NCBI GenBank assembly: GCA_900315505.1 | Contig: OMZG01000001.1 | Location: 186,001 to 250,000 of the forward strand | Reading direction: 5' to 3' | Length of the DNA: 64,000 bases | DNA from: an uncultured Lachnospiraceae bacterium | GTDB taxonomy: Bacteria; Bacillota; Clostridia; Lachnospirales; Lachnospiraceae | Shown here: in pieces, positions 41,759 to 51,040 of the stretch | How the letters are laid out: each line of letters opens with the position of its first letter | How positions within the stretch are numbered: the first letter of the stretch is position 1 | Notes under the pieces: model-generated | The model's input: only the letters and a program-made list of their open reading frames with translations | Databases searched by the model: none | What the model was told of the DNA's origin: nothing | Translations under genes and position numbers: made by a program

Positions 41759-44173
41759 ATGGATACTATTTACAACCATCGCGCCGTAGAAGATAAGTGG
41801 CGCAAGATCTGGGAAGAGAAACCGGTAAATCCAAAGGACGATAAGAAACCAAAGTATTACTGTCTGGATATGTTTCCATATCCGTCAGGAGCAGGACTGC
41901 ATGTAGGACACTGGAGAGGATACGTGATCTCCGATGTATGGAGCAGATATCAGATAATGCACGGGAAGCATGTGATTCATCCGATGGGATGGGATGCATT
42001 CGGACTCCCGGCAGAGAACTATGCCATAAAGACCGGTCAGCATCCGTCGATTTCCACCGCGAAGAATATAGCGAATATCAAGCGTCAGGTGCAGCAGATT
42101 GGTGCAGTCTATGACTGGGACATGGAGATCAATACCACAGATCCGTCATACTACAAGTGGACACAGTGGATCTTTGTCCAGATGTTCAAGCACGGGCTGG
42201 CTTATGAGAAACAGATGCCGCTTAACTGGTGTCCTCACTGCAAGGCAGTGCTGGCGAATGAGGAGGCGGAGGGTGGTATCTGCGAGAGATGCGGTACCCC
42301 TGTAACCAAGAAGAACCTCCGTCAGTGGATGCTTAAGATCACAGCATATGCAGACAGACTATTAGACGGGCTCAAAGATCTCGACTGGCCTGAGAAGGTC
42401 AAGAAGATGCAGACGGACTGGATCGGAAGATCATACGGCGCAGAGGTCAATTTCCCGCTCAAGGATAACCCGGATAAGGCTATTACAGTCTTTACCACAA
42501 GACCGGATACCCTTTACGGAGCTACCTTCATGGTGCTCTCTCCAGAGCATGAGATGGTAAAGTATCTTACCACCGATGACAAGAGAGAAGAGGTGGAGGC
42601 ATACTGCAAGGCAGCAGCCAACAAGTCAAATGTTGACAGGGTACAGAATAAGGAAAAGACCGGAGTATGGACAGGTTCATACGCGATTGATCCTCTGAAC
42701 GGAGCGGAGGTTCCTATCTGGATCTCCGACTATGTGCTTGCTGATCACGGAACAGGAGCCATCATGTGTGTTCCTGCCCATGATCAGAGAGACTGGGATT
42801 TCGCAAAGAAGTTCGGCCTTAAGATCATCCCGGTAATAAGCCCGGATGGCTCTGATATGTCAGATATGAAGGAGCCTTATGTAGAGGCAAAGGGCAAGAT
42901 GATCAATTCCGGTGACTGGAACGGAATGGACTCTGAGAAGCTCAAGGCAGAAGCGCCTGATATGATAGAGAAGATGGGACTCGGCAGGCGGACAGTCAGC
43001 TACAAGCTCCGTGACTGGGTATTCTCGCGTCAGAGATACTGGGGCGAGCCTATCCCAATAATCCACTGCCCGAAGTGCGGAGCGGTTCCGGTACCGGAGG
43101 ATCAGCTTCCTGTGGTTCTTCCGGATGTGAAGTCATATCAGCCTACGGATACGGGCGAATCACCGCTTGCATCAATGACCGACTGGGTCAATACTACCTG
43201 CCCGTGCTGCGGAGGCCCGGCCAAGAGAGAGACCAATACAATGCCACAGTGGGCAGGGTCATCATGGTATTTCCTCAGATATGTGGATGTGCATAATGAC
43301 AAGGAGCTCGTGAGCCGTGAGAAGGCAGACAGGTATCTCCCGGTAGATATGTATATCGGAGGAGTGGAGCATGCGGTGCTTCACCTGCTCTATGCCAGAT
43401 TCTGGACCAAGTTCCTGCATGATATAGGTGTGATAGATTTTGACGAGCCGTTCAAGAAGCTTTTCAACCAGGGAATGATCCTTGGACCGAAGGGAATCAA
43501 GATGAGTAAGTCCCTTGGAAATGTCGTTTCTCCTGATGACATGATAAGAGATTATGGCTGCGATTCACTTCGTATGTATGAGCTTTTCATAGGACCGCCA
43601 GAGCTTGACAGCGCCTGGGATGACAGAGGCATCGAGGGAATCAATAGATTCTTAAAGAAGGTCTATAAACTCGTTGCAGAGGAAAGCGTGAAAAACGCGC
43701 CTGAGACAAAGGAACTCATCCGTATCAGGAATCAGATGATAAAGACCATCACGACCCGTCTTGAGGCATTTTCACTGAATACAGTGGTTTCGGGTTTCAT
43801 GGAGTATACCAATACTCTTACCGAGATCGCGAAGAAGGGCGGAGTCGATAAGAAGACACTTGAGACCCTCACAGTCCTTCTCGCACCGTTTGCACCACAT
43901 CTCGCAGAGGAGATGCATGAGCATCTCGGCTATACGACCTCAGTCTTCGAGGAGAGATGGCCAGAGTGGGATGAGAAGCTCACAGAAGAGGATGATATCC
44001 AGATGCCGGTTCAGATCAATGGCAAGACCAAGGCAGTCATCTCTCTTCCAAAGGACGTCAGGAAGGACGACGCCCTCGCAGCAGCTCGTAAGGAAATCGC
44101 GGATAAGCTGACAGCCAACGTAGTCAAGGAAATCTTCGTCCCAGGCCGAATAATAAACTTTGTAATGAAGTAA
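41759..44173 (+). CDS. leuS: Leucine--tRNA ligase
   Basis: Charges tRNA-Leu and edits mischarged residues in its CP1 domain. It is 804 residues from MDTIYNHRAVEDKW, with GGAGGAAG just ahead; the ATG at 41747 overlaps that SD. The class I HIGH motif is HVGH (48–51) in YPSGAGLHVGHW. The editing region holds TTRPDTLYGATF and CVPAHDQRDWDFA. A zinc-knuckle pair CPKCGAVP / CPCCGG is present. KMSKS is at 581–585. It has its own promoter, with no T-box. Confidence 0.97.
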   Translation: MDTIYNHRAVEDKWRKIWEEKPVNPKDDKKPKYYCLDMFPYPSGAGLHVGHWRGYVISDVWSRYQIMHGKHVIHPMGWDAFGLPAENYAIKTGQHPSISTAKNIANIKRQVQQIGAVYDWDMEINTTDPSYYKWTQWIFVQMFKHGLAYEKQMPLNWCPHCKAVLANEEAEGGICERCGTPVTKKNLRQWMLKITAYADRLLDGLKDLDWPEKVKKMQTDWIGRSYGAEVNFPLKDNPDKAITVFTTRPDTLYGATFMVLSPEHEMVKYLTTDDKREEVEAYCKAAANKSNVDRVQNKEKTGVWTGSYAIDPLNGAEVPIWISDYVLADHGTGAIMCVPAHDQRDWDFAKKFGLKIIPVISPDGSDMSDMKEPYVEAKGKMINSGDWNGMDSEKLKAEAPDMIEKMGLGRRTVSYKLRDWVFSRQRYWGEPIPIIHCPKCGAVPVPEDQLPVVLPDVKSYQPTDTGESPLASMTDWVNTTCPCCGGPAKRETNTMPQWAGSSWYFLRYVDVHNDKELVSREKADRYLPVDMYIGGVEHAVLHLLYARFWTKFLHDIGVIDFDEPFKKLFNQGMILGPKGIKMSKSLGNVVSPDDMIRDYGCDSLRMYELFIGPPELDSAWDDRGIEGINRFLKKVYKLVAEESVKNAPETKELIRIRNQMIKTITTRLEAFSLNTVVSGFMEYTNTLTEIAKKGGVDKKTLETLTVLLAPFAPHLAEEMHEHLGYTTSVFEERWPEWDEKLTEEDDIQMPVQINGKTKAVISLPKDVRKDDALAAARKEIADKLTANVVKEIFVPGRIINFVMK

Positions 44174-44226
44174 TAGTTTATAAGTCTGAATTCTAAGCTT
44201 TGTAATGAATTAACTGATTCAAGAGG

Positions 44227-44352
44227 GAAGAGGGCACATGAGTTGCGAGAGGCAATAGCGTGACGCCGGTGCTTGGCGGCTGTGCTTTAGCCGCCTATGC
44301 ACCGCTGCGTCTAAGCATTAGCGAGAGCGTGCCTCGAGCAACTGCATGTGCT
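44227..44352. repeat. Highly structured intergenic element before icd
   Basis: The outer arms GAGGGCACATGAGTTGCGAG and CTCGAGCAACTGCATGTGCTC pair over about 20 bases with a few mismatches. Inside, GGTGC-TTGGCGGCT pairs with AGCCGCCTA-TGCACC around a 7-base loop, giving a second strong hairpin. It contains AGCGAGAGCGTGCC (44320–44333), shared with the element before prfA. This is the only sizeable feature in the 205-base leuS–icd gap. Candidate structured RNA or small non-autonomous mobile element. Confidence 0.6.
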
Positions 44353-44378
44353 CTCTGACCGACAAATAGGAGATCCAC

Positions 44379-45590
44379 ATGGAAAAGATTACAATGAAGA
44401 CGCCGCTTGTCGAAATGGACGGCGACGAAATGACCCGTATCCTCTGGAAGATGATCAAGGACGAGCTCCTTACACCATTCATAGATTTAAAGACCGAGTA
44501 CTACGACCTTGGCTTAAAGCACAGAGATGAGACCGATGATCAGGTCACGATAGATGCAAGTAACGCAACGAAGAAATACGGCGTCGCAGTAAAGTGCGCA
44601 ACGATCACCCCGAATGCCGCCAGAGTCAAAGAGTACAATCTGAAGAAGATGTACAAGAGCCCTAACGGCACCATCCGTGCAATCCTCGACGGAACAGTAT
44701 TCAGGGCACCGATAGTCGTAAAGGGCATAGAGCCGAATGTCAAGACCTGGGAGAAGCCAATCACGATCGCCCGTCACGCATACGGAGACGTATACCGTGC
44801 AACAGAGATGAAGATCCCGGGACCAGGTAAGGTAGAACTCGTATATACGAAGCCGGATGGCACAGAAGAGAGAACCCTTGTCCATGAATTCGACGGACCA
44901 GGAGTAGTACAGGGACAGCACAATCTCCTGTCCTCAATCGAGAGCTTTGCAAGAAGCTGCTTTACATTTGCATTAGAGAAAAAGCAGGATCTGTGGTTTG
45001 CAACCAAGGATACGATCTCAAAGAAATATGATCACACCTTCAAGGACGTATTCCAGGGTCTCTATGATAAGGAATACAAGGAAAAGTTCGAAGCAGCAGG
45101 CATCACATATTTCTATACGCTCATAGATGACGCAGTAGCACGTGTAATGAAGAGCCACGGCGGATTCATATGGGCCTGCAAGAACTATGATGGAGATGTC
45201 ATGAGTGATATGCTCTCATCAGCCTTCGGTTCACTGGCCATGATGACATCAGTGCTCGTCTCCCCACAGGGCTATTACGAGTATGAGGCAGCTCATGGTA
45301 CAGTACAGAGACATTACTACAAGTACCTGAAGGGTGAGGAGACATCCACGAACTCTGTAGCAACTATTTTTGCCTGGACAGGAGCCCTCAGGAAGAGAGG
45401 ACAGCTCGATGATCTGCCAGATCTCGCCAAGTTCGCAGATGCGCTTGAAAAGGCAACGATCGACACGATCGAGTCAGGCAGGATGACAGGAGACCTGGCC
45501 CTCATCACGACCCTTCCGAACCCGACGAAGCTTAATAGTAAGGACTTCATCCTTGCAATAAGAGAAAACCTCGAAAAAGAATTAGGATAA
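44379..45590 (+). CDS. icd: Isocitrate dehydrogenase (NADP+), eukaryote-like type
   Basis: Oxidatively decarboxylates isocitrate to 2-oxoglutarate, the carbon skeleton used by the glutamate genes in this window. It is 403 residues. The start [18 protein letters not shown], the segments [19 protein letters not shown] and [24 protein letters not shown], and [26 protein letters not shown] match the homodimeric, eukaryote-like subfamily rather than the E. coli Icd type. SD AGGAG lies 8 bases ahead. The structured element precedes it; an ABC-F gene starts 7 bases after its stop. Confidence 0.95.
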   Translation: MEKITMKTPLVEMDGDEMTRILWKMIKDELLTPFIDLKTEYYDLGLKHRDETDDQVTIDASNATKKYGVAVKCATITPNAARVKEYNLKKMYKSPNGTIRAILDGTVFRAPIVVKGIEPNVKTWEKPITIARHAYGDVYRATEMKIPGPGKVELVYTKPDGTEERTLVHEFDGPGVVQGQHNLLSSIESFARSCFTFALEKKQDLWFATKDTISKKYDHTFKDVFQGLYDKEYKEKFEAAGITYFYTLIDDAVARVMKSHGGFIWACKNYDGDVMSDMLSSAFGSLAMMTSVLVSPQGYYEYEAAHGTVQRHYYKYLKGEETSTNSVATIFAWTGALRKRGQLDDLPDLAKFADALEKATIDTIESGRMTGDLALITTLPNPTKLNSKDFILAIRENLEKELG

Positions 45591-45597
45591 ATAGAAT

Positions 45598-47514
45598 ATG
45601 ATACTTAGTGTTTCTGATCTGACAAAAAGCTTTGGAGATAAGGCCGTTTTCAAGGACCTTTCGTTTCAGATAAGAGAACATGAGCACGTGGCCGTTGTGG
45701 GAAACAACGGCTGCGGAAAATCTACGCTTCTCAAGGTCATCGTAGGCGAAGAGCCTGCGGACTCGGGAAGCGTTGTTTTCGCTAAGGATTCTACATACGG
45801 ATATCTGGCGCAGTACCAGGATGCAGACTATCCGGGAACAATCTATGAATATGTATATCATGCAAGAGAGGATATACTGGACATGGAGAACCGTCTGCGG
45901 CAGATGGAGTCGGATATGAAGACCGTAAGCGGAGATGACCTCACGAGGCTTATGGATTCATACCAGAAGCTGTCTCATGAATATATGCTTGAGGGTGGAG
46001 ACTCGTACCTGTCAAGGGTAGGAGGAACTCTGAAGGGACTTGGATTTACTGAAGAGGACTTTGACAAGAAGATGTCTGAGATCTCAGGAGGACAGAAGAC
46101 GAGAGTTGCTCTGTCGAAGCTTCTCGTGACAAATCCTGATCTCCTGCTTCTCGATGAGCCAATAAACCATCTGGATCTGAGGTCTATAGAATGGCTCGAG
46201 AATTTCCTTGTGAACTACAGCGGTGCCGTGATCATAGTGGCGCACGACAGATATTTCCTCGACAGGACAGTCACGAGGTGCATTGACCTGTCGGGTGAGA
46301 AGGCCCACGACTATAATGGCAACTATTCTGCATTCATGAAGCAGAAGAATCTCTTCATGCTGACTCAGGAGCGAGAGTATGAGAAGCAGCAGAAGAAGAT
46401 AGAGCATGAGGAGAAGGTCATAGATAAGCTGCAGAGCTTCAATCGTGAGAAATCCATAAAGAGAGCCGAGAGCAGAAAAAAGGTACTGGATAAGCTTGAA
46501 CGGGTGGAGAAGCCGAAGGAACTCGATACCTCGATGAAGCTTTCCCTGTCGACACTTTCCACAAGCGGAAAGGATGTGCTTACGGTAGAGAATCTGTCCA
46601 AGTCATTTGACGGAATGCGGATTTTTTCGAATATATCTTTTGAGATAAAAAGAGGCGAAAAGGTAGCTCTGATCGGAGACAACGGAATTGGCAAGTCAAC
46701 GATCCTCAAGATAATAAATAATATCTTCCCGGCTGATTCAGGAAAGATAAAATTAGGAGCCGGCGTCACTATCGGATATTACGACCAGGAGCAGCACGGC
46801 TTCAATGAGGACAATACACTTTTCGATGAGATGCAGGATGCTTATCCGAACCTGAATAATACGAGGGTGAGAAATGTGCTGGCGGCCTTCCTTTTCCGTG
46901 AGGACGAGGTTTACAAGCAGATTCGTGATCTCTCAGGAGGCGAGAGAGGACGAATATCTCTTGCGAAGCTGATGCTTAGCGGAGCAAATTTTCTGATACT
47001 TGATGAGCCGACCAACCATCTGGATATGGACTCTAAGGAGATACTAGAGCATGCGCTGAATAATTATGACGGCACGGTGCTATATGTATCTCATGACAGA
47101 TATTTTGTGAACCAGACGGCGACACGAATCCTCGAGCTGAAGAGGGACGGGATGCATGAGTACCTCGGCAATTACGACTACTATCTTAAGAAGCGCGACG
47201 AGATAGGAACGGACTATGGTATCTCGGAGAGGACTGAGGATATAGGGGATAGTGACGAGGACAAAAACAGTTCTGTAGATGACTGGAAGAAGCAGAAGGA
47301 AGAAGCCAGGGCGAAGCAGAAAAAGGAACGTGAAATAGCCGCTATTGAGAAAGAAATAGAAGAAAAGGAAGCTGCTAAGGAAGAGATCAATAAAAGGTTC
47401 GAGGACCCTGAGGTGGCCAGGAATTCGGCGAAGCTGAATAAGCTCACGAATGAATTAAATGCTCTTGATGAAGAACTCAAAAAGTTATATAGTGAATGGG
47501 AGCGGTTGATATGA
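45598..47514 (+). CDS. ABC-F family ATPase (ribosome-associated)
   Basis: A 638-residue soluble protein with two ABC domains and no membrane segments; ABC-F proteins act on the ribosome (translation factor or antibiotic protection; which one is not decidable here). Domain 1: Walker A VGNNGCGKST (34–43), signature ISGGQ, LDEPINHLD. The linker (about 235–300) is charged and helical. Domain 2: GDNGIGKST, LSGGE, LDEPTNHLD. A C-terminal coiled coil rich in Glu/Lys follows (about 560–635). The link before it reads RTEDIGDSDED and includes a 15-base match to the heptanucleotide arrays. rex follows after 46 bases. Confidence 0.93.
   Translation: MILSVSDLTKSFGDKAVFKDLSFQIREHEHVAVVGNNGCGKSTLLKVIVGEEPADSGSVVFAKDSTYGYLAQYQDADYPGTIYEYVYHAREDILDMENRLRQMESDMKTVSGDDLTRLMDSYQKLSHEYMLEGGDSYLSRVGGTLKGLGFTEEDFDKKMSEISGGQKTRVALSKLLVTNPDLLLLDEPINHLDLRSIEWLENFLVNYSGAVIIVAHDRYFLDRTVTRCIDLSGEKAHDYNGNYSAFMKQKNLFMLTQEREYEKQQKKIEHEEKVIDKLQSFNREKSIKRAESRKKVLDKLERVEKPKELDTSMKLSLSTLSTSGKDVLTVENLSKSFDGMRIFSNISFEIKRGEKVALIGDNGIGKSTILKIINNIFPADSGKIKLGAGVTIGYYDQEQHGFNEDNTLFDEMQDAYPNLNNTRVRNVLAAFLFREDEVYKQIRDLSGGERGRISLAKLMLSGANFLILDEPTNHLDMDSKEILEHALNNYDGTVLYVSHDRYFVNQTATRILELKRDGMHEYLGNYDYYLKKRDEIGTDYGISERTEDIGDSDEDKNSSVDDWKKQKEEARAKQKKEREIAAIEKEIEEKEAAKEEINKRFEDPEVARNSAKLNKLTNELNALDEELKKLYSEWERLI
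47238..47252. repeat. Heptanucleotide-array fragment inside ABC-F coding sequence
   Basis: GGATATAGGGGATAG is identical to stretches in the arrays at 30667–30681 and 31630–31644. It encodes DIGD in the linker before the C-terminal coiled coil. It may be coincidence or a relic of the repeat. Confidence 0.35.
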
Positions 47515-47560
47515 GGCAGCAAGTGGAAGGCAGCGAACCGCCGGAAGGGCATTTAAGGAC

Positions 47561-48184
47561 ATGGAGCATAATATTTCACAGGCCGTTATCAGGCGCGTGC
47601 CGAGATACTACAGATATCTTGGCGAGCTCCTCGAGAACGGAGTCGAGAGAATCTCATCGAAGGAGCTTTCAGAGAGAATGCAGGTGACTGCATCGCAGAT
47701 CAGGCAGGATCTCAATAATTTCGGAGGCTTCGGACAGCAGGGCTATGGATATAATGTCCAGTTCCTCTATGATGAGATCGGGAAGATCCTTGGCCTTACG
47801 AAGGTACACAATGTCGCTCTATTCGGAGTCGGAAATCTGGGAGCGGCCATTGCGAACTATGTGAGCTTTGAGAAGCTTCCGTTCAGGATGGTGGGCCTCT
47901 TCGATGCTGACCCTGAGAAAAAAGGAAAAAAGATAAGCGGTATAGAAATACAGATGGTCGATGAGTTCGAGGAATTCATAAGGAAACACCGTGTCGACAT
48001 AGCAGTGCTTACCCTGCCGAAGGATGCAGCAATGCCGGTCGCAGAGTACCTCGTGGAACACGGAGTCAGGGCCTTCTGGAATTTTGCACATGTGGATCTT
48101 GTGGTGCCGAAGGATGTCGTAGTCGAGAACGTGCATCTGTCAGATTCACTGATGCAATTATCATATAATATGACCGACAGCTGA
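47561..48184 (+). CDS. rex: Redox-sensing transcriptional repressor Rex
   Basis: Senses NADH/NAD+ and represses fermentation and related genes when NADH is low. It is 207 residues. The N-terminal winged helix (QAVIRRVPRYYRYLGELLENG; MQVTASQIRQDLNNFGGFGQQGYGY) and the Rossmann NAD-binding motif ALFGVGNLGAAIANY are intact. AAGGA is only one base from the ATG, so the useful SD may be GGAAGGG further upstream. It follows the ABC-F gene by 46 bases. No clear Rex operator was identified at promoters in this window, though this was not searched exhaustively. Confidence 0.96.
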   Translation: MEHNISQAVIRRVPRYYRYLGELLENGVERISSKELSERMQVTASQIRQDLNNFGGFGQQGYGYNVQFLYDEIGKILGLTKVHNVALFGVGNLGAAIANYVSFEKLPFRMVGLFDADPEKKGKKISGIEIQMVDEFEEFIRKHRVDIAVLTLPKDAAMPVAEYLVEHGVRAFWNFAHVDLVVPKDVVVENVHLSDSLMQLSYNMTDS

Positions 48185-48219
48185 TCGAATGAAACTTCAT
48201 TGCTATGGAGGGATGTAAT

Positions 48220-49002
48220 ATGGATGATGAGGAGATACGAAAAAAGGTCGCGCAGTCGAAGATACCTGTGCTTGTGCTTGATCAGAAGTGGCACAGGCTC
48301 TTTGCACTCGAGGGCAAGCCTGACGACATCAAGGATGCCGAGGTAAAGGTCAACGAGATCCTGAAGGAACAGGGAGGCCTCAATAACGAGCTGAAGGATC
48401 TGAAGAAGGTCAAGAAGAAGCTCATGGTAAATATTGTAGATCATGTGGATCAGGCAGGTTCTACCCATGTCGCAAAGGATGCCTCGATGATCGATGAAAC
48501 GAACCAGAGAATCGAAGAGGTTGAGGACAGGCTTCTTGAGATCCCGAAGGAGCTGAAGGAGGCCAATGACTATCTGATGGAGCTCTCAGTAGCCTATGCC
48601 TACGAGAGGATGCGTACGAATACAGAAGAGATAAAGGAGATCTCAGACTGGATCAAGGATATCAGGGTAAAGCTGAAGAAAAATATCATCAAGAAGCAGA
48701 ACCGTGAGATAAATAACCGTGAGATATATTCGTATATGCACGATATTTTCGGAAAGGACATGCTTTCACTATTTGATATCACTGATGACAATAAGATAAT
48801 CCTTACCAGCAGGGATTCTTATATGGCAGAGTCCCAGCCTGCTGATGAGGGAGATAGTAAGGGAGAATGGAGATCCGGAGCACAGGAAGAGACGAATCCT
48901 TTTGCAAAGAAGAGTCAGGAGAGGAAAGATGACGCAGATACAACCGATGACACAGGAGATGATAAGGCAGCTCCTGCCAGCGAGGACAGCGGACAGCAAT
49001 AA
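48220..49002 (+). CDS. Coiled-coil protein of unknown function
   Basis: Not recognised. It is 260 residues from MDDEEIRKKV, chosen because GGAGGG lies 7 bases ahead (the ATG at 48205 overlaps this SD). Residues 20–60 and 95–170 are charged heptad-rich helices likely to form coiled coils. Residues 205–260 are an acidic, low-complexity tail (DADTTDDTGDDKAAPASEDSGQQ). No membrane segment or signal. Its last 74 bases overlap the nnrD start in another frame, so the two are probably co-translated. Confidence 0.72.
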   Translation: MDDEEIRKKVAQSKIPVLVLDQKWHRLFALEGKPDDIKDAEVKVNEILKEQGGLNNELKDLKKVKKKLMVNIVDHVDQAGSTHVAKDASMIDETNQRIEEVEDRLLEIPKELKEANDYLMELSVAYAYERMRTNTEEIKEISDWIKDIRVKLKKNIIKKQNREINNREIYSYMHDIFGKDMLSLFDITDDNKIILTSRDSYMAESQPADEGDSKGEWRSGAQEETNPFAKKSQERKDDADTTDDTGDDKAAPASEDSGQQ

Positions 49003-49804
49003 AGGAACCTACGGGAAGCTGCTTGATGTCTCAGGAAGCAGGGAGTGTGCCGGCTGCGCTATTCTGAGCTCGCTTGCGGCAATGCGCAGCGGACTGGGCA
49101 TGGTAAAGGTCATAAGTGACAGTGGCAATTTCGCGCCGCTTATGAATATCGTGCCGGAGGCACTTTTCTCATCTGATACCAATTACACTGCGGTCATGGA
49201 TTCAATGAACTGGGCATCAGCTGCTCTTATAGGGCCTGGCATCGGAAAGGGTGAGGCAGCGCAGGATGTGCTGGCAGAGCTTCTGAACACATATACCGAT
49301 CTGCCTCTTGTGATAGATGCAGATGGTATCAATCTGATCTCGGAGAGCAAGGGCCTGAGAGAAAAGCTGTACGAGAAGGCAGCCCGTGAGCCGGTCATTA
49401 TAACACCGCATCTGATGGAAATGAGCAGGCTCTCGCTTAAGCGTATTGCTGATATAAAGCAGGACATGCAGGGCACGGCCACTCAGATCGCGCAGACATA
49501 TAATGTGACAGTTGTACTGAAGGATGCACGTACAGTGGTGGTGTCGCCGGATGGCAGGGCAGTCATCAATACGACAGGTAATAATGGAATGTCGACAGCA
49601 GGGAGCGGAGATGTGCTTGCAGGGGTGATCGCTTCCTTTCTTGCACAGGGATGTGATGCGTTCACAGCAGCATCAATTGGAGTATATATTCATGGTGCAG
49701 CTGGAGATGCAGCCGCAGAGAGGTATGGAGTCAGAGGGATGAAGGCGATGGATATAGCAGAGGCTCTGCCGGAAGTATTGCTGAAAGTAGATAGTATAAG
49801 ATAA
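48929..49804 (+). CDS. nnrD: ADP-dependent NAD(P)H-hydrate dehydratase
   Basis: Repairs hydrated NADH/NADPH using ADP. It is 291 residues from MTQIQPMTQEM, with AGGAG 7 bases ahead; MTQEM at 48947 is an alternative. Family motifs: the start of the fold NKGTYGKLLDVSGSRECAGCA, LIGPGIGKG, VIDADGINL, ITPHLMEMSRL and the ATP/ADP loop NNGMSTAGSGDVLAGVIA. The epimerase domain (NnrE), often fused ahead of it, is absent and not seen elsewhere in the window. The long overlap with the preceding gene is unusual. Confidence 0.9.
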   Translation: MTQIQPMTQEMIRQLLPARTADSNKGTYGKLLDVSGSRECAGCAILSSLAAMRSGLGMVKVISDSGNFAPLMNIVPEALFSSDTNYTAVMDSMNWASAALIGPGIGKGEAAQDVLAELLNTYTDLPLVIDADGINLISESKGLREKLYEKAAREPVIITPHLMEMSRLSLKRIADIKQDMQGTATQIAQTYNVTVVLKDARTVVVSPDGRAVINTTGNNGMSTAGSGDVLAGVIASFLAQGCDAFTAASIGVYIHGAAGDAAAERYGVRGMKAMDIAEALPEVLLKVDSIR

Positions 49805-49805
49805 A

Positions 49806-49852
49806 AGTTCAAAGTTCAGAGTTTTAAGCTTATTTACTTAGAACTTTGAACT
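49806..49852. repeat. AGTTCAA-type inverted repeat, nnrD–alr gap
   Basis: AGTTCAAAGTTC (49806–49817) and its exact reverse complement GAACTTTGAACT (49841–49852) enclose 23 AT-rich bases. The arms are built of AGTTCAA heptamers as in the array at 56762. It fills the gap before alr and can form a 12-bp hairpin. Confidence 0.88.
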
Positions 49853-49877
49853 AAACCATACAAAGGATACAGAAACG

Positions 49878-51035
49878 ATGGATTTTTACAGAATATGCGC
49901 GAGGGTAGATCTGAACGCTATCGAGCACAATATACACGAAGTAAAGAAGAGATGTAAGGATCAGAAGATGTTTGCGGTGCTGAAGGCAGACGGATATGGT
50001 CATGGCGCAGTCCCTATTGCAAAGGACTTAGAGCATGATGATGATATCTACGGCTATGCAGCAGCGACTGCTGAGGAGGCGTACGAGCTTCTCGAGGCAG
50101 GAGTGAAGAAGCCGATCCTGATCCTCGGATTTACCTTTACCCATTCATACGAGAGGATCATCAGAGAGGGAGTGCGTCCTGTCATTTTTTCAAAAAAGAT
50201 GGCAACAGACTATGCATCATACGCGAAGAAGCTCGGGAAGAAGGTATATTGCCATATAGCAATAGATACCGGAATGGGGCGTATCGGCTATCCTGTGACA
50301 GAAGAGGCAGCTGATGAGATTGCAGAGCTCTTTAAGGATGATTCACTGGTGCCGGAGGGAATCTTCACTCATTTCGCGAAGGCAGATGAAAAGGATATGA
50401 CCTATACAGATGACCAGTATGCGAAGTTCACGAAGATGATCGGTATGCTGCATGACAGAGGCCTTGATTTCCAGATCCGTCACTGCTGCAATTCAGCTGC
50501 ATCCATGGACTATACTAAGGACAAGCTCGATGCAGTACGTCTCGGTATTACGATGTATGGCATGTGGCCTTCGGATGATGTGGATCACAGCTTCCCGCTG
50601 GAGCCGTCACTCTCACTCGTGTCTCATATCGTACACCTGAAGACTGTCCCAGCCGGCACTTCCATAAGCTACGGTGGAATCTATGTGACGGACAGGGAGA
50701 GAAGGATTGCAACGGTTCCTGTCGGCTATGCAGACGGCTATCCGAGAAGTCTGTCGAATAAGGCAGAGGTCATTATCCGAGGGAAGAGATGCCCTATAGT
50801 CGGACGTATATGCATGGACCAGATGATGGTGGACGTGAGCGATGTGCCTGACGTGGCAAATATGGATGAGGTCACTCTTATCGGAAGGAATGGCGATGAG
50901 GAGATCACTATAGAGGAACTTGGTGATATCTCCGGCAGATTCAATTACGAGCTGGCCTGCGATCTCGGGATCAGGATCCCGCGCCTGTACTATAAGGACG
51001 GAGTCATGGTCGAGAAGAAAAAATTCTACAGGTAA
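49878..51035 (+). CDS. alr: Alanine racemase
   Basis: PLP enzyme making D-alanine for peptidoglycan. It is 385 residues. The PLP lysine is Lys36 in AVLKADGYGHG. The second catalytic tyrosine lies in the SISYGGIYVT segment, and the substrate-side IDTGMGRIGY and RICMDQMMVDVS motifs are present. AAAGGA lies about 12 bases ahead of the ATG. The order nnrD–alr recurs in Firmicutes. A CBS-domain gene starts 5 bases after the stop. Confidence 0.97.
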   Translation: MDFYRICARVDLNAIEHNIHEVKKRCKDQKMFAVLKADGYGHGAVPIAKDLEHDDDIYGYAAATAEEAYELLEAGVKKPILILGFTFTHSYERIIREGVRPVIFSKKMATDYASYAKKLGKKVYCHIAIDTGMGRIGYPVTEEAADEIAELFKDDSLVPEGIFTHFAKADEKDMTYTDDQYAKFTKMIGMLHDRGLDFQIRHCCNSAASMDYTKDKLDAVRLGITMYGMWPSDDVDHSFPLEPSLSLVSHIVHLKTVPAGTSISYGGIYVTDRERRIATVPVGYADGYPRSLSNKAEVIIRGKRCPIVGRICMDQMMVDVSDVPDVANMDEVTLIGRNGDEEITIEELGDISGRFNYELACDLGIRIPRLYYKDGVMVEKKKFYR

Positions 51036-51040
51036 GGCGT

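Noticed and set aside
48845..48928. N-terminal extension of nnrD
   Set aside because: It has no SD and no family match; it is the alternate frame of the acidic tail of the upstream gene.
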